Source: PFL42 sp963789825 (GTDB lineage: Bacteria; Chloroflexota; Anaerolineae; Anaerolineales; E44-bin32). Taken from it: 64,000 bases of DNA. This document shows positions 27,436 to 36,765 of this stretch, piece by piece. The position numbers and the translations under genes are program-made. The first letter of the stretch is position 1. Each line of letters begins with the position of its first letter. The stretch lies in NCBI GenBank assembly GCA_963789825.1, contig CAWBME010000007.1, positions 186,001-250,000 on the forward strand, in the 5' to 3' direction. The notes under the pieces are model-generated. The model had not been told where the DNA came from and ran no database searches. It saw nothing but the letters and a program-made list of their open reading frames with translations.

Positions 27436-30400
27436 CTAGTCCGTCGCAGCGCGCTCGTGCTCACTCAAGCGCAACCCAATCACTTTGCTGGCCGAGTTGG
27501 TGCCCATTGTCACCCCATAGACGATCTCCGCCGCCTGGATCGTCTGCCGGTTGTGGGTGATCACCACGAATTGGGTATGGGCGCTTAGCTCGCGCAACAT
27601 GTCGCAGAACCGAATCACATTCGACTCGTCGAGCATGGCGTCGACTTCGTCGAGCACGCAGAACGGGGTTGGCGAGACCTGCAGCAAGGCGAACACCAGG
27701 GCGCATGCCGTGAGGCTGCGCTCCCCGCCTGACAGCATGGCCAGGCCCTGCTCCCGCCGCCCAGGAAGGCGTGCCTCGATATCGATCCCGGTCGTGGTCA
27801 GGTCCCTCGGGTCGGTCAAGGTCAGCCGCGCCGAACCGCCCCCGAACAGCCGACTGAACGCCTGGCGAAAGCTGATCGCCACTGCATCGAAGGTCTTGCG
27901 AAACTCGCGTTCCATCAACGCGTCGAGTTCCGTGATTACCTCGCGCACCTGGGCCTCGGCGCTGCGCAGGTCGTCCACCTGCGAGGTCAGGAACTCCACC
28001 CGCTGGCGCACATCGAGGTATTCCCGCTGCGCTTCGACGTTAACGCTGCCCATGCGGCGCATCTGCAGCCGCAAGCGGTTGACCTGCGACTCCATCTCCA
28101 GCGGCAGCTCGTTGACCTGAGGGAGCTCCTCCACCAACCCCTCGAGCGGAAGAGGGACTGGGCCGGTGGTGCCGTCATCGTAGGCGAAGGCCACTAGACC
28201 GAAGTCATCTTCGATGCGCTGGCGCAGCCCGATCAGCTCCTGCTCGTGGCGGGCAAGCTCGATCTGCGATTGCGAGTGGCGCCGTTCGGCGGCTTGGATC
28301 TCGCCGCGCAACCGGCTCTCCTGGCCCTCGAGGTCGGTTCGCTGCGCTTCAACCGATGCCAACAACTGCTCCACCGGCGACGACTTCTCCGTCATCGCCG
28401 ACAGCTCGGTTTCCAGGACGCTCAGGTCCGCTGCTGCTAGCAATTCTTCCTCTCGGGTAGCAAGCTGACTGCGCCGGGTTTCCTCCAACCGCTCACCGAG
28501 CGCCAGCAGCGCCCTATCGGCGACCGCCACACGCCCCCGGGCGTCCTCCAGCCGGACGGCAGCCTCCTCCGAAGCCAGGCTTAGGCCTTCCCGCCGCGCG
28601 GCGAGTTGAGCGATGTGAGCCGCCGCTCGCTGCGGGTCGCTGGCCAGCTGCGCGGCCTGCAAGTCCTCCGTCCAGCCCTGCCTCTGGGACTCGAGCTCGG
28701 CGATCCCCTGTTGCGCCCCGGAGAGCATCGTTTCGAGCCGGGACTTCTCCGCGTTCAGCTCGCGCTGTTGCGCCTCCAGCAGCTCGAGGTCACGCTGCAT
28801 CGCCTGCGCCGCCACCCGCCCTTGCTCGGCCTCTCGCTCGGCCTGCAGCAGTTGCGCCAGCGCCGTTTCGCGTCGCGCCTGCGTCTCCGTCACTTCGATC
28901 TGACGTTCCTGCGTCTGCGCCTCGGCTGCAGCGAGCCGGGTGTGGGTCTCGGCAGCAAGCGCCCGAGCCTTCTCGAGGGCTGCCTCCGACTGGCGGGCAT
29001 CCGGCGGATCCTGCCGGCTGCGACGCAAGACGGCGCCGCTCGGGTAGTACAGGAAGCCGGCGAGCGTGACCAGCCGGCCACCCGCCGGAAGGTCGCCGGT
29101 CAGCCTGCGCGCTTGCTCGCGGTCGCCGACGACCCAGGTCGACGAGAGCAACCATTCCAACATCGGTCGATGGGCAGCATCCGCGCGGACCAGATCACAG
29201 GCGCGGCCAATGGCGCTCTCATCCAAGGGACAGGGCGTGCGCGGCGGCGGGGCAGTTACGGCCAGCGGCAACGCCGCCGCCTGCCCGGATCGTCCGTCCG
29301 CCTCGAGCCAGCGCATCATCGCCTCGACGTCCTCCGGGCGGCTGACGAGCTGCGCCTGAGCGAAATCGCCGAGTGCCGCCCGGATCGCCAGACGATGGTC
29401 CGCCTCGACCGTGCAGAAATCGAGCAGCCGGCCCACCCAACCGGGGAGCTCGCCCTTCTGCCCGGCGGCGTGCAGCCCTTCCGCCAGCGACCAGGCATCC
29501 AATCCCCCCTTGGCCAGGAAATCGGTTTCGGCCTGGCGGGCAGCAACCCCCTGATCGTATCGGGCGGCCTCCAGGCGCAGGTGATCGACCCCGGCACGTG
29601 CGGCTACCAGGTTGGCCTGAAGGCTGCGCTCGGCCTCCGCCTCGACCTCGAGCGCCCGCCGCTTCTCCTCCCGCCGATCGGCGGACTGCTCCGCCGCGAG
29701 CGAGAGCTGGTCGAACCGCGCGCTGGTCTCTCCAAGCCGTACGCCGAGCTCCTGGATGCGAGCGGCCAGGGCGGTGAGGGACTCCTGCGCCTGTCCCAGG
29801 CGCGCCTGGGCTGCGGCGAGTTCGCCGAAGCTTCGTTCGAGCCGCCCTCGCAGGTCCTCGGCGCGGGCATGCGCCGCCAGCCCGGCATCCTCCGGCCAAG
29901 CGTCCGGGCGACTCAGGCGCTCGATCTCAGCCTGAACAGCCTGCAGGGCCTGTGCGCGTTCGCTGATCTCTCCCTCGACCGCAACCAGGCGCGCCGCCGC
30001 CTCTCGCTGCTCCTCGAGGGCGGCTTCGACCTCGAGGGTCACGGCCTGCTCGCGTTCTCCCGTCCAGCGCAGCCGTTCGCCGGCCACAGCCAGGCGACGC
30101 CCCAGCGCCTCACGACGCGCGAACAGCGCCGTGAGCTCTTCGGAGGCGCGGTGCAGCTCCGCCCGAAGGCGGTCGATCTCGAGGCGGGCTTCGGCCAGGC
30201 GCTGGTCCGTCTCCTCCTGGCGCTGGCGTACCTGCTCGCGGGCGACAGCCTGCGCCGCAGCCTCATGGCGGCTGGCGGTCGACGATGCGCTGCGCCACAG
30301 ACCAGTGGTAGCCATACCACAAGCGCAGCGATTCCCGCAGATCCTTGCGGACCTGTTCGAATTCCTCGGCGCGCTTGGCCTGCTTCTCCAGGCTGCGCAG

Positions 30401-31024
30401 ACGCGGCTTGAGCTCGGCCAGGATGTCTTGAACGCGGTCGAGGTTGCGCTCGGTCGTTTCCAGCCGCCGCAAGGCCTCCTCGCGGCGCGCCCGATACAGC
30501 CCGATTCCGGCGGCTTCCTCGAACAGCCGCCGTCGATCCTCCGCCCGCAGCGAGAGCACGGCATCGACCAATCCCTGGCCGATGATGGTGTAGGTACGCT
30601 GCGCCAGCCCGACTTCGGACAACAGTTCGTGTACCTGGCGCAGCCGCACGCGCTGCCCATTGAGCAGGTACTCATTCTGCCCATCGCGGTAGGCTCGGCG
30701 GGCGATGGTCACCTCGCCGAAGTCAATGGGCAGCCAGCCCTGGCTGTTGTCGAAGGTGATCGCCGCGCTCGCCATGCTGGCGCGGGCGCGGGACTCCGAT
30801 CCCTGATAGATCATGTCCTCGGTCTTCTTGCCGCGCAGCAGGGCGTAGGATTGCTCACCCAGCACCCAGCGCATGGCGTCGGCGATGTTCGATTTCCCCG
30901 ATCCGTTCGGGCCGACAATCGCGGTGATCGCCGACGAGAACTCAAAGTCCACCCGGCTGGCAAAGGTCTTGTACCCTTGCAGCTCGAGGGATTTCAGCCG
31001 GGCTTGACCGTCGGTCTTATCCAC
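27436..31024 (-). CDS. smc: chromosome segregation ATPase SMC (frameshifted)
   Basis: About 1195 residues. Walker A GPNGSGKSN lies near residue 40, with QGYKTFASR before it, as in all SMCs. Two long coiled coils flank a hinge around the VGRLLDFCTVEADHRLAI region. The C-terminal head has LSGGERSLTACALVFAL and Walker B CVLDEVDAMLDESN, followed by the D-loop. The frame is broken once, near 30280 (RIVDRQ to SRHEAAAQAVAREQ), by one extra base. SMC dimers with ScpAB compact and segregate the chromosome. It follows rnc by ten bases, the same fabF-rnc-smc order common in bacteria. No scpA or ftsY is next to it. Confidence 0.95.
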
Positions 31025-31034
31025 TCGCTCTGTC

Positions 31035-31730
31035 CTAGGCAGGGGACCCTTGTCCCAGGTCGCGCAAGGCGAGCATCGCAGCCTGGCGCGCGGCTTCCTG
31101 CTTGCTCTTGCCGGTTCCTTCCGCCATCACGTTGTCTCCGACTAGCACCTGCACGGTGAATTGTCGATCGTGGTCCGGTCCGCTGCTCCCCACGGTCCGA
31201 TAGCGTGGAGTTTCCCGGTGCTCCGCCTGGGCCCAGATCTGCAGCTGGCTGCGCGGATCGAGCTCGGACTCATCTTCGACGATCGCCGTGATCGCCCGCT
31301 CCAGCCGAGGCTCGAGGAACGATTGGACCGCCGGCAGGCCGGCGTCAAGGTACAGCGCCCCGAGAACGGCCTCGAACGCACCGCATAGCAGGGCCGGGCG
31401 CTGACGGCCTCCCGATGCCTCCTCGCCCTTCCCCAGCAACAGCTCCTCCCCCAGGCCGATTTCTTGGGCGAAGACCGCAAGCTGCTCGGTGCACACCAGC
31501 GCCGAACGGATGCGAGTGAGCTTGCCCTCATCGGTTCCCGGAAACCGGCGGAATAGGATGGCAGCGCTCAGGAAATCCAATGCGGCATCGCCGAGGAACT
31601 CCAGGCGCTCGTTGTCCTCCACCGAATCGCTGTGCTCGTTCACAAACGAGCGATGGGTCAGCGCCGACTGCAGCAGGGCAAGATCGCGCATCGGCAGCCC
31701 GGCCCGCCGGGCAAACGCTTCGGAAGACAC
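31035..31730 (-). CDS. rnc: ribonuclease III
   Basis: A 231-residue protein. The RNase III signature ERLEFLGDAALD is at 41-52, with catalytic Glu/Asp, and a second acid pair in FEAVLGALYLDAG. A double-stranded RNA binding domain closes the protein (DPRSQLQIWAQ, then VLVGDNVMAEGTGKSKQEA and AARQAAMLAL). It processes rRNA precursors and structured mRNAs as a homodimer. Lies between fabF (90 bases upstream) and smc. Confidence 0.95.
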   Translation of the reverse strand: MSSEAFARRAGLPMRDLALLQSALTHRSFVNEHSDSVEDNERLEFLGDAALDFLSAAILFRRFPGTDEGKLTRIRSALVCTEQLAVFAQEIGLGEELLLGKGEEASGGRQRPALLCGAFEAVLGALYLDAGLPAVQSFLEPRLERAITAIVEDESELDPRSQLQIWAQAEHRETPRYRTVGSSGPDHDRQFTVQVLVGDNVMAEGTGKSKQEAARQAAMLALRDLGQGSPA

Positions 31731-31820
31731 TTCAGCTCTCCATGAACTTGGGGGGCGCCGCTAACCCAGAGCTGCCTGCGTTGTCCGCGCCCCACCCGTT
31801 CCTACGGGATGGATAGGATT

Positions 31821-33059
31821 CTACCCAGCGAACCGCCGGATGGCCAGCACCGAATTATGCCCTCCAAACCCGAAGGCGTTGCTCAGCGCCACCTCGACCT
31901 TGGCCGCCCGGGCCACATTGGGCACATAGTCCAGGTCGCACGCCGGGTCCGGCGTCTCGTAGTGGATGGTTGGAGGGATGCGCTCGGTCCGAATGGCCTG
32001 CACGCACACGATCGCCTCCAGTGCACCGGTCGCGCCCATCATGTGGCCGGTCATCGACTTGGTCGAACTGACCGGGATCCGGTAGGCCGCCTCACCCAAG
32101 GCAGCCTTGATCGCTTCCGTCTCCGCCAGGTCGTTAAGCTCTGTCCCGGTCCCATGGGCGTTGATGTAGTCGACCTCCTCCGCCGCCAAGCCGGCATCGG
32201 CCAGCGCCAGGCGAATGGCAGCGGCACCCCCTTCCCCGTGCTCCGCCGGAGCAGTAATGTGAAAGGCGTCGGCCGTGGAGCCGTGTCCGACAAGCTCCGC
32301 CAGCAGCGGCGCGCCGCGGGCCTGGGCATGCTCCAAGCGTTCAAGGACCACGATCCCAGCCCCCTCGGCCATCACCAGCCCGTGCCGGTTCTTGTCGAAC
32401 GGCGCCGGGGTCATGCTGTAGTCCTCGTTGCGTCGCGAGAGAGCTCCTGTGCGATCAAAGGGAAGCACACCGAAGAGGGAAAGCGTCGCTTCGGACGCCC
32501 CGGCGACGGCCGCGTCCGCCAGGCCATTGCGGATCAGCAACCGGGCGAGTCCGATGGCATCCGACCCGGAAGCGCAGGCGGAGGCAACCGAGAAGGTCGG
32601 ACCGCGGAATCCGTAGTCGATCCCAACCAGGCCGGCGGCGCCGTTGGACATCATCATCGGGATGTAGAACGGGCTGATCTTCCGCGGCCCCTGCTCGATC
32701 AACGTGCGGAAGCCGGTCTCAATGGTGTTCAGCCCGCCGATTGCCGACGAGATGACGACCGCCACCCGGGCGTCATCGACCTGACCGTGGAGGCCAGCTT
32801 GATGGAGAGCCTCTTTGGCGGCGGCGCTAGCCAGCTGCTGGAATCGATCCCTGCGGCGCGCATCCTTCGGGTCCATGTAATGCTCGGGCGCCCAATTCTT
32901 CACCTCGGCCGCGATCCGCACCTGCAGCTCGCTGGCATCGAACAGCGTGATCGGTCCCACCCCGGACCTTCCGGCGCACAGACTCTCCCAGGTCTCCGCC
33001 ACCGACTGTCCGACGGGGTTGACCGTGCCCATCCCGGTGATGACCACCCGATGCGTCAC
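31821..33059 (-). CDS. fabF: beta-ketoacyl-ACP synthase II
   Basis: A 412-residue condensing enzyme. The Cys-His-His triad is visible: Cys162 in VASACASG, His302 in NAHGTGT, His339 in SMTGHMMGA, with GFGGHN near the C-terminus. It elongates acyl-ACP with malonyl-ACP in fatty acid synthesis. In most bacteria acpP lies directly before fabF; it is absent here. fabF is followed by rnc and smc, and fabD lies divergently 2.7 kb away, with molybdopterin genes between. Confidence 0.95.
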   Translation of the reverse strand: MTHRVVITGMGTVNPVGQSVAETWESLCAGRSGVGPITLFDASELQVRIAAEVKNWAPEHYMDPKDARRRDRFQQLASAAAKEALHQAGLHGQVDDARVAVVISSAIGGLNTIETGFRTLIEQGPRKISPFYIPMMMSNGAAGLVGIDYGFRGPTFSVASACASGSDAIGLARLLIRNGLADAAVAGASEATLSLFGVLPFDRTGALSRRNEDYSMTPAPFDKNRHGLVMAEGAGIVVLERLEHAQARGAPLLAELVGHGSTADAFHITAPAEHGEGGAAAIRLALADAGLAAEEVDYINAHGTGTELNDLAETEAIKAALGEAAYRIPVSSTKSMTGHMMGATGALEAIVCVQAIRTERIPPTIHYETPDPACDLDYVPNVARAAKVEVALSNAFGFGGHNSVLAIRRFAG

Positions 33060-33110
33060 TGACCTGCCTCCATCTGGTAGGTATGCAACTTCTCCCGATC
33101 CCCGCCTTGC

Positions 33111-34223
33111 TCAGCGGCGCGCCTTCCACCCGGCGCCGGTGAGCACGGCCACGACCGGGGGCTCGAGCGCCGCCGCCAGATCGTCAAGCGCCGGCCAGAC
33201 CACGGCCGAGGTCGGCTCGAGGTCGATGCCAGCGGCAGCCAACTGCTGTTGCGCCGCCTCGATCCGGTCGTCCTCGACGATGGTCATGGCGCCCTGCGAC
33301 CGCTCGATGGCTCTGAGCACCTCATCGCCTCGCAACGGGGTGCGGACGCGGATCCCCTCAGCCAGTGTCTCCCCCTCCGCCACGAGCGTCAGAGCCGCTG
33401 CGCCGCCATGGAACACCGCCCACACGGGCGCGCAGGCGGCGGCCTGCACACCAAAGAGCCGCGGCAAGTGCTCGATCCTGCCGTGGCGCATCAGGGCCTC
33501 GAAGCCGAGCGACAGTCCGAGCAGCAGCGAGCCATGGCCGACCGGTGCGATGATCGATCCCGGCCGACGCCCAAGCTGCTCGAAGATCTCGTAGGCGATC
33601 GTGGCGTATCCCCCGAGGGCATGCGGCTGGTAGACATGGCTGGCGTATACCGCACCCTGCTCCACCGCTGCCAGCACGGCTGCGGCAGCCTGTGAACGCG
33701 GTCCGGCCACGGCTACCACTTCCGCCCCGTATGCCGCGATCTGCTGCCGCTTGGGACCAGAGGCTGAAGCCGGCACGAAGATCCTGGCGGCGATCCCCAG
33801 CCGGGCGGCATATCCTGCCAGCGACGCACCGGCATTGCCCGAGGAGTCTTCGACCACCTGGCGGACGCCGGCGTGAGCCAGTGCACTGGCTAGCACCACG
33901 GTGCCGCGGTCTTTGTAGGACCCCGTCGGATTCAGGTACTCAAGTTTGCAGTGCACCGGCTGACGGGCGTGGTCGACGGTCACCAACGGCGTGTTGCCTT
34001 CACCCAGGGTGGTCAGCGGGATGCTTGCGGCGAGGGGGAGCGCCGCCCGGTAGCGCTGCAGCCCCCCGGCGCCAGTGGGTCCCCAAGAATCCGGCAAAGC
34101 GATCGCTGCGTCCGGGAGGGTGAATATGCCGCCGCACGCTGGGCACTGATGAGGGAAGCCAGTTGCTGGATGGGCCTTACCGCACCCAAGACAGCAGAAA
34201 GCGGAAGCGGGGTCGGCAGTCAT
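33111..34223 (-). CDS. threonine synthase-like PLP enzyme with zinc ribbon
   Basis: A 370-residue fold-type II PLP enzyme. The first 32 residues are a zinc ribbon (Cys11/Cys14 in CLGCG and Cys27/Cys30 in CPACGG), common in archaeal-type threonine synthases. Lys104 in NPTGSYKDRGT is the Schiff-base lysine and EDSSGNAGASLAGYA contains the PLP phosphate loop. The best match is threonine synthase (thrC), converting O-phosphohomoserine to threonine; a cysteine- or diaminobutyrate-forming relative is possible. Its ATG overlaps the moaDE stop (ATGA), so it is cotranscribed with the moa genes. Downstream gene is fabF, 51 bases on. Confidence 0.8.
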   Translation of the reverse strand: MTADPASAFCCLGCGKAHPATGFPHQCPACGGIFTLPDAAIALPDSWGPTGAGGLQRYRAALPLAASIPLTTLGEGNTPLVTVDHARQPVHCKLEYLNPTGSYKDRGTVVLASALAHAGVRQVVEDSSGNAGASLAGYAARLGIAARIFVPASASGPKRQQIAAYGAEVVAVAGPRSQAAAAVLAAVEQGAVYASHVYQPHALGGYATIAYEIFEQLGRRPGSIIAPVGHGSLLLGLSLGFEALMRHGRIEHLPRLFGVQAAACAPVWAVFHGGAAALTLVAEGETLAEGIRVRTPLRGDEVLRAIERSQGAMTIVEDDRIEAAQQQLAAAGIDLEPTSAVVWPALDDLAAALEPPVVAVLTGAGWKARR

Positions 34224-34933
34224 CGCCGCCGATCGTCCGAGGTCGGCGTGTAGGCACCCTCGACCCAAGTCGCGGTTCCCGGGCCGACCTCTCGCTTCCA
34301 CACCGGCACGATCTGCTTCAGCCGGTCGATGCCGTAGCGGGCGGCTTCGAAGACCCCGGTATCGCGGTGGGCCGCGGTGCAGGCGATCAGGACGGTGGGT
34401 GTCCCCGGCAGCAGGCGGCCGATGCGCTGCACCAGCCCGATGCCCTCGATGGCCGGCCACTGACGGCGGATCTCCTCGGCGACCTGCGCCAGCTTCTCGC
34501 GCGCCATCTCGGGGTACGCTTCGTAGTCAAGGTGGAGCGTGTGATGCGGCGCCTCGCCGCGGGTCTCTTGGCGCACCACGCCGCTGAAGACGCAGGCCGC
34601 CCCGGTGGTCGGCAGGGTAAGGGCGGCCAAGAGCGAGTCGATGTCCAGCGCTTCTTCGGTCAGCAGGACCACGGTCGGGGAATCTGAGCCGCCGCTGACC
34701 GGCGGGAAGACTGCGACTTCGTCTCCGGGCTGGAGGCGGCGGCTGCGATCGGTGAACTCGCGGTTGACAGCCAGCACGGCTGAGGGAAGCGCGGCCTCGA
34801 TCGCCGGGTGCAAGGCGGTAAGCGCCGAGAGCAGATCGTCCAGCGAGGCATCCTGCGCCACCGACACGAACTCACTGGCCACGCCGGCCTGCTGCTTTAG
34901 GGTGGCGAAATACAGCACCTTGATCTGCAGCAC
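34220..34933 (-). CDS. molybdopterin synthase, MoaD-MoaE fusion
   Basis: A 237-residue two-domain protein. Residues 1-82 are a full MoaD ubiquitin-like domain (IKVLYFATLKQQAG at the start, ending PPVSGG at 77-82), whose C-terminal Gly-Gly normally carries the thiocarboxylate sulfur. A complete MoaE follows (DIDSLLAALTLPTTGAACVFSG, LHLDYEAYPEMAREK, WPAIEGIGLVQRIG, and VPVWKREV with the catalytic Lys). MoaD-E makes molybdopterin by adding the dithiolene sulfurs to precursor Z. In this fusion the Gly-Gly is internal, so the protein must be cleaved or use another sulfur route. Downstream of moaC by three bases. Confidence 0.92.
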   Translation of the reverse strand: MLQIKVLYFATLKQQAGVASEFVSVAQDASLDDLLSALTALHPAIEAALPSAVLAVNREFTDRSRRLQPGDEVAVFPPVSGGSDSPTVVLLTEEALDIDSLLAALTLPTTGAACVFSGVVRQETRGEAPHHTLHLDYEAYPEMAREKLAQVAEEIRRQWPAIEGIGLVQRIGRLLPGTPTVLIACTAAHRDTGVFEAARYGIDRLKQIVPVWKREVGPGTATWVEGAYTPTSDDRRR

Positions 34934-34936
34934 GCG

Positions 34937-35419
34937 CTACTCCAGACGGATGTCGCCGCTGCGTCCGCCGCGCTTGGCCACCAGCCGCACATCCGTGATG
35001 CGCGCCGTGCGATCGATGCCCTTGATCATGTCGTAGACGGTCAGGCAGGCGACGGTGACCGCGGTCAGTGCTTCCATCTCTACCCCGGTCCGCCCGAAGG
35101 ACTGGACCGTCGCTTCGACCTGCATTCCGCTGGGGAACTCGCTCGGCTCCACCTGGACGTCGACGTGCGTCAGGCTGATGGGGTGACACAAGGGAATCAA
35201 TTCGGACGTGCGCTTGGCGGCCTGGATTCCCGCCAGGCGTGCCACCGCCCGCACGTCCCCCTTCTTCGTGTCGCCCGCCAGCACGGCGGCCAGGGTTGTG
35301 TCCGAGAAGATCACCCTGCCACGCGCCACGGCGGCGCGCTCGGTCTCGCTCTTGCCGCCGACGTCCACCATGCGCGCCTGGCCGGACGGGTCGAGGTGGG
35401 AAAGCGGGGACTGGCTCAT
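34937..35419 (-). CDS. moaC: cyclic pyranopterin monophosphate synthase accessory protein MoaC
   Basis: A 160-residue protein that matches MoaC end to end: MVDVGGKSETERAAVA at the N-terminus, LIPLCHPISL in the centre (His and Cys of the active site), GVEMEALTAVTVACLTVYDM, and KRGGRSGDIRLE at the end. With MoaA it forms precursor Z from GTP; moaA is not in the window. First gene of a moaC-moaDE-thrC operon whose promoter sits directly at its start codon. Confidence 0.95.
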   Translation of the reverse strand: MSQSPLSHLDPSGQARMVDVGGKSETERAAVARGRVIFSDTTLAAVLAGDTKKGDVRAVARLAGIQAAKRTSELIPLCHPISLTHVDVQVEPSEFPSGMQVEATVQSFGRTGVEMEALTAVTVACLTVYDMIKGIDRTARITDVRLVAKRGGRSGDIRLE

Positions 35420-35426
35420 GGCCGGG

Positions 35427-35432
35427 ATTATA
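35427..35432 (-). promoter_or_regulatory. -10 box of moaC, leaderless
   Basis: On the minus strand TATAAT lies seven bases before the moaC ATG, so the transcript would begin at or next to the start codon. No SD is visible. No convincing -35. Confidence 0.45.
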
Positions 35433-35479
35433 TCCCGGCGGATGGCCAGCGCACCCTGGGCGGCCGCCGGCCGGCCGCC

Positions 35480-35506
35480 TTGACAGTCCCCTGCGCGTGC
35501 TATAAT
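35480..35506 (+). promoter_or_regulatory. promoter of rpmF
   Basis: Perfect TTGACA (35480-35485), 15-base spacer, TATAAT (35501-35506) preceded by TGC, an extended -10 that can offset the short spacer. TSS would be near 35513. Confidence 0.8.
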
Positions 35507-35511
35507 CCTTC

Positions 35512-35531
35512 AGCCTGCCATTCGGCAGGCT
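35512..35531 (+). promoter_or_regulatory. leader hairpin upstream of rpmF
   Basis: AGCCTGCC, ATTC loop, GGCAGGCT, then CTCTTATG. It begins at the deduced TSS. The tail is only moderately U-rich, so it may be an mRNA stabilising or protein-binding element more than a terminator. Confidence 0.45.
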
Positions 35532-35564
35532 CTCTTATGAAGACACACTACGAGGAGTTGGACG

Positions 35565-35750
35565 ATGCCGCCTCTGCCCAAGCGAAAAATATCCAAAGGA
35601 CGCCGGGATCGCCGCCGGGCACATGACGCCATCAGCCCTCCGGCCCTGGTGACCTGCTCCAACTGCGGCGAGAAGCGCCAGCCCCACCACATGTGCCCGA
35701 ACTGCGGGCACTATGCGGGCAAGGAAGTCGTCGAGATCAAGCGCGACTAG
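35565..35750 (+). CDS. rpmF: 50S ribosomal protein L32
   Basis: A 61-residue protein beginning MPPLPKRKISKGRRD, the L32 signature. A zinc-ribbon with four Cys (31, 34, 44, 47; CSNCG and CPNCG) places it in the zinc-binding C+ form. SD GAGGAG seven bases before the ATG. It precedes fabD by 45 bases in the same direction; rpmF beside fatty acid genes is a classical arrangement. Confidence 0.97.
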   Translation: MPPLPKRKISKGRRDRRRAHDAISPPALVTCSNCGEKRQPHHMCPNCGHYAGKEVVEIKRD

Positions 35751-35795
35751 CGCATGGCGCCAAGCCAGCCTGAGCGGGCGCGAGCAGGCAACCGC

Positions 35796-36740
35796 ATGGC
35801 CATCGATCTCAACAAGTCGGCTTTCCTCTTCCCCGGTCAAGGCTCACAGTACGTTGGCATGGGCCAGGCGTTGGCCCAGCGGGAACCGCTAGCGGCCCAG
35901 GTGTTCGCCCAGGCGGACTCGATGCTGGGCTTCAGCCTGAGCCAGCTGTGCTGGCACGGCCCCGCCGACGACCTCAACGATACGGCCTTCACGCAGCCAG
36001 CGATCTTCACCCATTCGATCGCCCTGCTGCGCGTGCTACAGGCCCGCCTGCCGGGCGTAGCCCCGGCGGCGGCGGCCGGACATTCGATGGGGGAGATCAG
36101 CGCCCTCGTCGCCGGGGACTCACTGTCCTTCGAAGATGGGCTGGCTCTGGTGCGTGAGCGCGGACTGGCGATGAAGCAGGCCGGAGAGCGACTTCCGGGC
36201 GGCATGGCCGCCGTGCTCGGGTTGGACCTCGAACGTGTGGAGCAGGTCTGCGCGCTTGCCTCCCAGAACACCCGTTCCGTGATCGGCGTGGCGAACGACA
36301 ACTCCCCTGGCCAGGTGGTGATCTCGGGTGATGAGGCAGGGCTGCTGCAGGCTATGGACTTGCTCAAGCAGGCCGGGGCGCGCAAGGTAGTCCGGCTGGC
36401 CGTCAGCATCGCTGCCCACTCCCCGCTGATGGCCTCGGCACAGGAACAATTCGGCCGGGCCGTCGAACGGGCCCAGCTCCGCCCGGCGAGCATTCCGGTG
36501 TATGGCAACGTCGACGCCGCCCCGCTGCAGAGTGCAGCCTCGATCGAGCAGGATCTGCGCAATCAACTGACCATGCGGGTTCGCTGGACGGAGACCATCC
36601 GCCGTCTGCCCGCGGCCGGTGTGACCAGCCTGCTGGAAGTTGGCCCCGGGAATGTGCTCACCAGCCTGGCGAAGCGCATCGAACCCGGGCTGCAGGCGCT
36701 GGCTCTGGATGGAGTGGATCCGGCAGCCGCGCTGGGCTGA
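35796..36740 (+). CDS. fabD: malonyl-CoA:ACP transacylase
   Basis: A 314-residue protein. FPGQGSQYVGMG near residue 12 and GHSMGE at 95-100 (catalytic Ser97) are diagnostic; the His partner lies in AAHSPLM near 208 and the C-terminal block VGPGNVLTSLAKR is conserved. It loads malonyl groups onto ACP. ATG 35796 was chosen over an in-frame start at 35754, as the family begins here. The usual neighbours fabH, fabG, acpP and plsX are not in the window. Confidence 0.95.
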   Translation: MAIDLNKSAFLFPGQGSQYVGMGQALAQREPLAAQVFAQADSMLGFSLSQLCWHGPADDLNDTAFTQPAIFTHSIALLRVLQARLPGVAPAAAAGHSMGEISALVAGDSLSFEDGLALVRERGLAMKQAGERLPGGMAAVLGLDLERVEQVCALASQNTRSVIGVANDNSPGQVVISGDEAGLLQAMDLLKQAGARKVVRLAVSIAAHSPLMASAQEQFGRAVERAQLRPASIPVYGNVDAAPLQSAASIEQDLRNQLTMRVRWTETIRRLPAAGVTSLLEVGPGNVLTSLAKRIEPGLQALALDGVDPAAALG

Positions 36741-36765
36741 CCGGGGACACGCGCCGGCGCATCCG

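Noticed and set aside
28606..30411. 600-codon open frame on the plus strand opposite smc
   Set aside because: A GC-rich shadow of smc. No family signature; the minus strand encodes an obvious SMC with coiled coils and head motifs.
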